Shown piece by piece: positions 40,301 through 49,300 of a DNA stretch of 64,000 nucleotides. Made by a program: the position numbers and the translations under genes. Location of the stretch: NCBI GenBank assembly GCA_949358305.1, contig OX442321.1:248001-312000 (forward strand), in the 5' to 3' direction. The notes under the pieces were generated by a model. The model was not told the origin of the DNA. It saw nothing but the letters and a program-made list of their open reading frames with translations, and ran no database searches. Source of the DNA: Strigamia acuminata. Its lineage: Eukaryota; Arthropoda; Chilopoda; Geophilomorpha; Linotaeniidae. Positions within the stretch are counted from its first letter, which is position 1; each line of letters opens with the position of its first letter.

Positions 40301-43300
40301 GTTTACCTGTAGTCCGACTTTGATTTTCTTGGTGAGAGCCCCTTCTGGAAACACGGCTTGAACTTGCGGCACCACCGTCGAGCTCACCATGCCGCCTTCC
40401 GGTCCGATCGCGTGGACCTCTTGACGCACGCGCGTGATGATGGCGAAGTATTGTGGGAAATCAGTAGTGAGAATGCGAGTGATGCGATTCGTGTTCAGAT
40501 CCTCCAAAGCGCTCAGTTCTGAAGATTTAGATAAAAAAAATAAATTAAATAAATAAAACAAAAATAGAAAAGAAAGAAAAAAAAACCTTCGCCGTCAAAA
40601 CTCTCATTCAGCACTTCCTGAACCGCCTCTTCGGACGCTTCCAGGGTGTGTTCCCTCCAAGTTTCTCCATTATCACTACGTAAAATAGTGATCTCTCGTT
40701 CCTTGCCGCGCAGTGATGCAAAGTGCGGCACTTCGATGATAACGGGCCTTTATAAATTAAATTAAATTAAATATTAAAATTAAAATTAAAATTAAATTAA
40801 AATTAGTTTACCCTAAAAATTTAGCACCGGTTGGGCCGACTTCCAAAATGCGACTGGCGCACGCCTCGCCTTCCATGAGCGGCGGCGGATGCGCCAACTT
40901 CTCCTTCTTCAGGTAACGGCAGGTGATTCGCGTGGGCATCGGAGCCTTTCGCGGCGGGATGATGACCCGTACCCCGGAATGACGGCAACCCCGCATGGCT
41001 CCTCCTCTAGCATCCACCATAAAGCTAACTAAAAATCTAAACGGGCGAGCGAAAAATGCCAATTTCAGATTCCAACTCCCGCCTCAATTGCCATTCACAA
41101 ATTAATTAATTAATTAATCCATTCCATTCCGTTCTGTTAGTAAGCTTGCATTGCTTGCAGATGCAGTTAAAGTTCAACCAACCTTGTCTCGGCCATTTCT
41201 GCTTTTACTTTACTAGAATTTAAGCCAACTCGAGCTATTCCTGGCAGTCTCGTGCACGAGCCAAACGACATTCTACTACACCCTCACCTCACCTCTCTCT
41301 CTCTCTCTTTTATACGCGATTGAACTGACCCTGACGCATGACGCACGACGCCTCATGCTGCAACTGGCTCATTTCACCAGCTGTTAATACTAAACTCAAC
41401 TCGACTAATTGCTAACAACACGCACAACAACACATGCCCATTTGAACTTACGTTTTCCACTTTAGTTTGCTGCAGCATGCGATAGAGAGAGAAAAGAAAT
41501 AAATAAATAACATTAATTGATTAATTAATATTACAAAACACATGTGTTAGGATTAGTCCATGTTGTCCTTCGCAACATCACCAGCACATTCTAGAATATC
41601 AAACCTCACTCTCCTCTTTCAACAACTTAAAACGCAGTTGCGCCAGAAAATAAAAAGGATAATGTTCAGAATAAAAAATAAAAAATAAAAAAATAAAAAA
41701 ATAAAAAAATAAAAAACCACCGAACCTGCGCCTCCGCATTCCCTGTTTGGGAATCACAAATTCTTCACAGCTTCTTACATTTACGCTTCTGTGCATCAAG
41801 AGTGCAAAAACAAACGTAAACAACAAAAAATCCTACTTCAAAATGACCATTAGGCTTAAATTAAATTTCAACTGAATGGTGGTGGCACAGTAGAACTGTT
41901 TAGTTAAGAAGAAATTGTTTTTGCATTCTTTAGGGGGTGTGTTTAGGGGAATCTCGTTAATCATGCATTGGATTAGTAAAAGCCATTTGTTACAAGTTAC
42001 GCCTCTAGCAAGACCCACATTCACGTACCGATGAAACTGGGTGAGTTTTTGTCTGCAAAAGTGAGAAAAAAAAAAGAAAAAAATATTCCCAACCAAATAT
42101 TAAAACAAAAAAGTGAATAATTCAAGAAAAGATGATCGTGAGAGCCGGTTAATCTGTTAGAACTTGTCAACAACAACAACAAAAAAACAAAAACAAAAAA
42201 AAATCAATAAATATTTAAAATATTAAAATCATTATTCTTGTTAATTAAATTGAAATCCACCAGTCAGTAAAATTAAACACTCAATGCTCATGCGAAATCA
42301 TCAAACTCAAATTCTCGTTCAATTTACCCAGCGTGGATCGGTGATCTGGAAATATCGATGTTGTCTGGTGCATAGTTGCCGGTGAATTGGGCATACCCTT
42401 GAGGAAGCTGAGGGGAAATACGATCGTCGTCCATTGCTGGAGCAGCTACAAATAGAAACAGCAAATTTTAAAAAATTAATTTAATCAAATTAATTAATTT
42501 TAATAATAAATTACCGGACAACAGCGTGTCCTTGACCACGTGCATTTCCATTCGTTCGTCTCTGGTGGGATCCATGATGGGGAGAGAGTCGTCGCCCAAC
42601 GATTTCATTTCGTCTACCGTCAGATAACGGTAGGATTGATCTCCCAACATGGTGTCTTCACCTAGAGTCCGAGAAAACAAAGATTGACACCGAGATTGAC
42701 GAGACGAGCGAACACCGAAAGCAAATCAAATCAAATCAAATCAAAGAGGATAGCGCAACCCGAAGTGCGGAGCAGCAGTAGCAGCAAACAGACACTTACG
42801 CGAGTCGAGTGTCTGACCCTGACCCTGGTAATAAGGGAGGTAGATGTGCGTGGCGTACGGGGGCTGGCCGTAAACAGCCGAATCCAAGAAGAAATCATCA
42901 CCTTCCCATTAAAACGGTTGAAAAACATCAATCTCTAACGGCCGAGCGCACAATTGGACAAAACTATTATTTATTTCGCGCGCGCAGCTCACCGCCTTCG
43001 TCCTCAGAGTCGCTCATGAACGTCTCCTGCATCGTCTCCGGGGCCACGACGCGATACTTTTCCTCAGTGACGGTCGTCGTTGTGGTCGTCACCACGGTTT
43101 CCGTCACTATCTTGAGCGTCTCCACCACCGAGATGTAGCCCAAGCGCTGGGCGATCGACAGCGCCGTTTGCCCTTGCTGAAAAGAAGAAAAACATTTAAT
43201 CATCGCTCCTCAACTCGTCAACAGGAAACGAACGAACTCACGTTGGTAACGGCGTTCGGAGAAGCTCTGTTTTCGAGTAGCAAATTCACAATTTGCGTGT

Positions 43301-46300
43301 GTCCCTGTTGCGACGCCTGATGCAACGGCGTGTAACCGACGGCCGTGGTCGTGTTCACGTCGGCGCCGTGTTGCAGTAAAAATCGGACCATGTTCATTTG
43401 TCCGAAGTGACAGGCCACGTGCAAAGGGGTGTATCCGGCCTTTTTAAAAAATTTAAAACAAATTTTAATGTAATTGTAATTGTAATTGTAATTGTAATGC
43501 AATTGAATTAAAACCTTCGTTTTCGAGTCGATTTCGGCGCCGTTCTTGACGAGAATGGCAGCCACGTTGACTTTATCCTCTTGCGCGCAGAGGTGCAGAG
43601 GCGTCAATCCGTTCTTGGCTTTGCAGTTCACGTCGGCGTGATGTTCGAGCAGCAGAGTGCTCATATCGGTGTGTCCTTCCTGCGCCGCCAGGTGGAGAGG
43701 CGTGAAACCGGCTTTCGATTCGGCGTTTGATTTCGCTCCGTATTCCAGAAGCGTCGTTCCGATGTCCATCTGGTTCTTTTTGGCAGCAATGTGTAGCGGC
43801 GTGTAGCCGTTCTTGGCCGTGGCGTGCGGCGACGCGCCCTTGTCCAACAAGAGCAGAGCCACGTTCTGATTATCGTAATGCGCAGCAACGTGCAACGGCG
43901 TCACTCCATTCTATTAATTTCATTTCATTTCATTTCATTTCATTTATTAATTAATTAATTTATTAATTTATTAATGTTTCACCTTTCCTTGGGCGTCGAC
44001 GGGCGCATCGCGCTGCAGCAAGAGACGAGCTACCTTCATGTTTCCATATTTAGCGGCCAAATGGAGCGGCGTAAACCCTTTCTTGGTAGTTGCCGTGAGA
44101 GAGGCGCCGTGCTCCAAGAGAACGGACGCCACTTCCTCCTGACCTTCCTTGGCGGCAATGTGCAGTGCAGTGTACATGTCCTTGGTGGTCGAATCGACGG
44201 CCGCTCCGTGTTGCAGCAGCAATGCCACTATATCGGAATTTCCTAAACGTGCGGCAATGTGTAAAGGCGTTTGTTGTTCCTAAATCAATCAATCAATCAA
44301 TCCAACCGATTACATTTCATTACATTTCATTTCATTCTCAACGAACACAACGCTAGTCACGTTAATTCGTTAATCGAGTTAATCGAATACTCACACGAGC
44401 GCGGGCATCCACGTGCGCTCCATTACGAAGGAGAATGCGAATAATGTCGGTTTGGTTAGCGCGGGCGGCCAGATGGAGAGGCGTTTCGCCGCGTACCGTC
44501 GGAACATCGGGGTTGCTGCCGTGTTGGATCAAATAGATGACGATATTCATGCAGCCCATGAAGGAAGCCACATGCAAAGGTGTAAGTCCAGACTAACATT
44601 CAAACAAACACACCATGCTGATTAGTCTCGTCATCGTTAATTTCTATTGAATTTTAATTGAAATTTAATTGTAAAACTCACTTCGGTGGTGGCTTCAATA
44701 GAAGCGCCGTGTTTGAGAAGAAGTTCGACTACTTTGATTCGGTTTTTCTTGCATGCGATGTGTAGCGGAGTGAATCCGTTCAGCGCCCGCGCGTTCGGGT
44801 CGGCCTTGCGGTCCAGCAATAATTTAGCGACGCGGACGTGTCCGCAATGAGCCGCAACGTGTAGTGCAGTCAAATAATCGATCGTTACATCGTCTACTGG
44901 AGCTTTGTGGTAGAGAAGAATGCGAGCACTATCCACGTGGTCGCCCTGACAAGCCATATGCAATGGAGCTAAGCCATTCTGAGAACAAACAAACAAATCA
45001 ACATTTCATCACTTTACATCACTTGACATCACTTTAGTCCTTACTTTAGTCTTTGCAGTTATGGGAGCTGCTTTTTCCAAGAGCAAATCAACCACTTGAT
45101 CGTGACCACTTCGAGCGGCGCAGTGCAAAGGTGTGAGGCCGTCCTGTTTTGTACATTTTCACATTTTTATTTAATTTCAAAATTTCAACATTTCAACAAT
45201 TAGACTCACTCTAGTCGAAGCTTCTACGTTTGCTTGTTTGTCGAGCAGCACGGTGACCATGTTCACTTTGCCCCATTTGGCTGCCACGTGCATTGGTGTG
45301 ATATTGTGCTGTATGAAAAGGGAAGAGAACATTTCATTTAACATTTCATTTCACATTTCATTTCACATTTTACTCACTTTAGCGGCAAAATTGACGTCGG
45401 CTCCTCGCTCGAGCAACAGATTGGCAATATTGTCGTTTCCGTAATGCGCTGCAATGTGCAGAGGTGTGAACCCGCTTTTGGATGTCACGTCTGGATTGTG
45501 GTCGTTTTGGAGGAGAAGAGCTGCGGCTTTACAATCGTCCTTCTTCGCAGCGATGTGCAACGCAGGCAAGCGCACTTTCCCGCGAGTGTCGTTCTCCAGC
45601 AACACCGCAACCACCTTATCGTGTCCCTGTTGTAACGCTACTGCCAACGGAGTAAATCCATCCTAACAAATTTAACAATTTAACAACATTTCTTTTTTAA
45701 AAACATTTTTTCTTCTATTTCTTTACTTCGGTTGCCAAACTCTGATTGGCGCCGTTCGACAGAAGAAACTTGACCACACTGTCGTGGTTTTCTTGCGCTG
45801 CCATGTAAAGCGGCGTGAACCCATTCTGCGATTGAACGTTCACCGAAGCGCTTTGTTGCACCAATATTTTAACAATCTCTTCTTGCCCCGCCAAAGACGC
45901 AATGTGCAGAGCTGTGTTTCCTTTCTGCAAATTAAATTTCAATTTTAATTTTAATTTTAATTTTAATATTAATTTTATCTTAATAAACCTTTGTGGCTGC
46001 ATCCACGTTCGCACCACGTTTAAGCAACTCGGTGACGACATTAACGTGTCCTTCTTTAGATGCGAGATGTAACGCATTCAATCCATTCTGGAAATGAATA
46101 AATTATCGATCAAATTAAAGTGGCGCTGTCTCGCCCGAGCCCGACCTCGATAGCCATGTGCGGCCTCTCAGCCGCGCCTTTAAAAATACATTTCATCAAG
46201 CTACACTTCCACTTGCACTCACCGCGTTGCTCGTGTTGATGTCGATGCTTCCTTTCAAGTATTCCAAAACTCGGTCCAAATTTCCAGCGCGTGCTGCGCG

Positions 46301-49300
46301 CAGGAAACTCGCGTTGCCATCAGTCTGCGAACAAAACAAATTAAAACAATTACCAATCGATAATATCGTTAATATGCTAATGCAAATGCAACCGAGTTGT
46401 TTTCGTCCAACAAATCCACTTGGAAACCCATCACGGCCAAATGCGAGCACCAAATGCGAGAACCAAAAGCGAGCGACAAATTGCACCGAATTGGTGTTAC
46501 GTTACGAATGACGAAACACCCAAATCACCTTGGAACATTAATCCAAATAACGAACGACCTAAATCACTAAACTTGCCCATTTGCATCATTCAAAAAAATA
46601 AATAAAAATAAACAAATTTATTAGACAAAAACGTTTCCCCTTGTTTATTAGCCTCGTAAATTCCGGCTGGAATTTCTCATATTAATTTATATTAGTCATT
46701 TGCGAACCCCCCACTTTTGCTGCATGGAGAAAAGATGGCGGCCAACTGCAGCATTTTGGAAAAATCAATCTGCGAATGGCGTAAAGCGATCAAATATGGC
46801 GGGCGCCGAAGGAGTGGCAAATTGCGCTTAATTTCGCCTCGAAATCGAGCGAATCGGCCGAACGACGACCCATTGCAATGGGGTCGATTTAGGGCTGGGC
46901 TTTTCTGCATTGCACCGCATCTAAACGTCGTAAAAAATCCCCCAAACCGAACCGAACCAAACCAAAAGCAAAGCAAAGCGCTTTCCATTTCAGCAATTTC
47001 CATTTTCCATCGTTTCGAACCTACCGTTTCTCCTCCTCCAGTCACCATTTCGGGCGCAGAGAAAACGCCAGTCGGCAATTTTAAGGAAAAATGTTAGCTA
47101 ACTCGCGTCGGAGCAGGTGCGAGACGAGGGCAGTGGCAGCCGCACTGACTCACTACCGGGATACCCACAATGCACCCTTCAGTCCTCCCCCCAACATCGA
47201 ATCAGAATCCAGAATCCACCGAAAAGCCAAATCAACCCGAAATATACAAAAATACAGTCGCCACCCGGTCGTCATGACAACCGGCTTATCGCCGCAAAAT
47301 CGAGCAGTATTTCGCACCGTCGTGCGTGTCGTTGCCGCCGATCAACAATATGCGCGACCGTACTTACAGACATGCGACAGAACGAGATGAAATGAAGAGC
47401 GAATCGAGTCTCGTGACGAGCACCACGAGGCCTTAAGTCGTTATGGCTGTATCTTATTATCCGCGGTGCTTCCTGGTTCCTGCAATGCGGGGGACCCGCG
47501 ACTTGCCACTTGGCTCTTTGCCGTAACTAGCCCTCGCATAACAACTCGCTCCGATTATTACGTACGAAACGAAAAATAATAAAGAATAAAAGAAAAAAAC
47601 AAAAAACTCGTTTTTTTGTTTTCCATTTTTTTTTCCTTCTTTCTTTCTTTCTTTCTTTCTTTCCTACTGACTTTTTTTCCGATCAGCAGAGGACAAATCC
47701 AATGGCGCGGAGATGATGACTCCATCGAAATGACTCTACCCGATCCCCGACCCCCGCTCGACGAGACGACGCCCTGTCACCCTGGCAACCCCTCATCACG
47801 TGACACCAAATTACACTTCATGTATATATAAAATTAAAATAAAAATAAAAAAAAATAAAAAAAAACAAGCTCCTCTCCGTGCGAAGCGTCAAACGACAAA
47901 CACCTGTGGATACACGTCATCGCACACGTGAACACTACTCAACTGGAAATTGATTTATAAAGAAATAAAAAACAGAAAAATGCAACGAGATAAAATGAAG
48001 AGACGAGGAGGAGTAAATGTTAACATTTTGTTACAACCTTATTGTGATTGGGGCTAGAATTAGGATGATTAGGATGATGGTGATGTATCGGCGAATCGCG
48101 AATGGCGATGTGTTGGGGACGGTTCGGCGCGCGAAATTCCACCAGATTCGGCTGAAGTGTGATGAACTGAGCCATGATTCTGGCTCTGGCGAAATCCCTC
48201 AATGGCGGCGAAACGAAGACGCCAGTCCGTTGTCATGACAACAAATAACCCCCACCCGATTCGTTCTTTGAGGAGTCTGGCGCATGGACATTTAAAAATA
48301 ACTTATCATCCGTTCCGCCATTAGCAACGATGCGGAAACCGTTACGACGTGTTGTTCGATTTAAATTGCGATCGTCAAAAAGACGGCGGAAAGAAACGAG
48401 CGAAACATTTATTTTCCCCCTTTCTTTATTTTGGCACAAATTTCAACTTCCTCGTCGCGCACGTTGCGCCAATCCGCCGCTCGACGGCGCCACACGCCGC
48501 GGCCATTTTGCAAAAGTAGATACAACTGACCCAAATTGGAATCATCAAAGCTCATCGGGGACACGCCCCAATCTCAACCGAAATAAAAGTGGGATTATGT
48601 CATGCGATGACCCCAACCCACGCGCACAATGTAAATTCGCCGAGATGAGGCAACAGGAAAAGGAAAATGAACAGATATTAGTGCCGGATTTCTCTCAATT
48701 TGTTATTTGTGTGTCTCTCAGTCCAGCTGCACTCACTCCACCACTCCACTCAATTCCATTCCATTCCCATTCCCATTACATTACATTCCACCGTTTCGTG
48801 TTTATCAACTGCAGCTGCACAAATTACACAACGAACAACCAACTCGACACTACACCACTGTATTCCCCCTCAATACATTTTATCCATTTTTTCTCGCTAC
48901 ATTTTCTTTCTTTCTTTTTATTTATTTATTTAATTCCATTTTCCTTAACTCTGATGCAACCAAGATCGAAAATAGCATGTAAACGCAAATATTGTGTTGG
49001 TGGGTGCGGCCCCAACGAGAGCGAGAAAAAAGTTAATAAGAAAATTGGTCTAATAAACAAAATAACGCCATTTGTTCGGCTGAAAAAAATCTTAATAGAA
49101 AAAAAAGCAACGGAACTGGCAAGCAGCGAGTCTATTCAGCATCTTTTAACTTGTCTTGTCTTAGCGATAGATAAAATACAGGAAGAGAGCTCCAATTTAT
49201 CTTTAACTATCTTAAATCAATTCTTGTCCATCAATATCTCGAAACCCGATTCGTTTAATGCACGTTTAATCAGGTTTCGCCGCATTCAGCGAGATAACGG

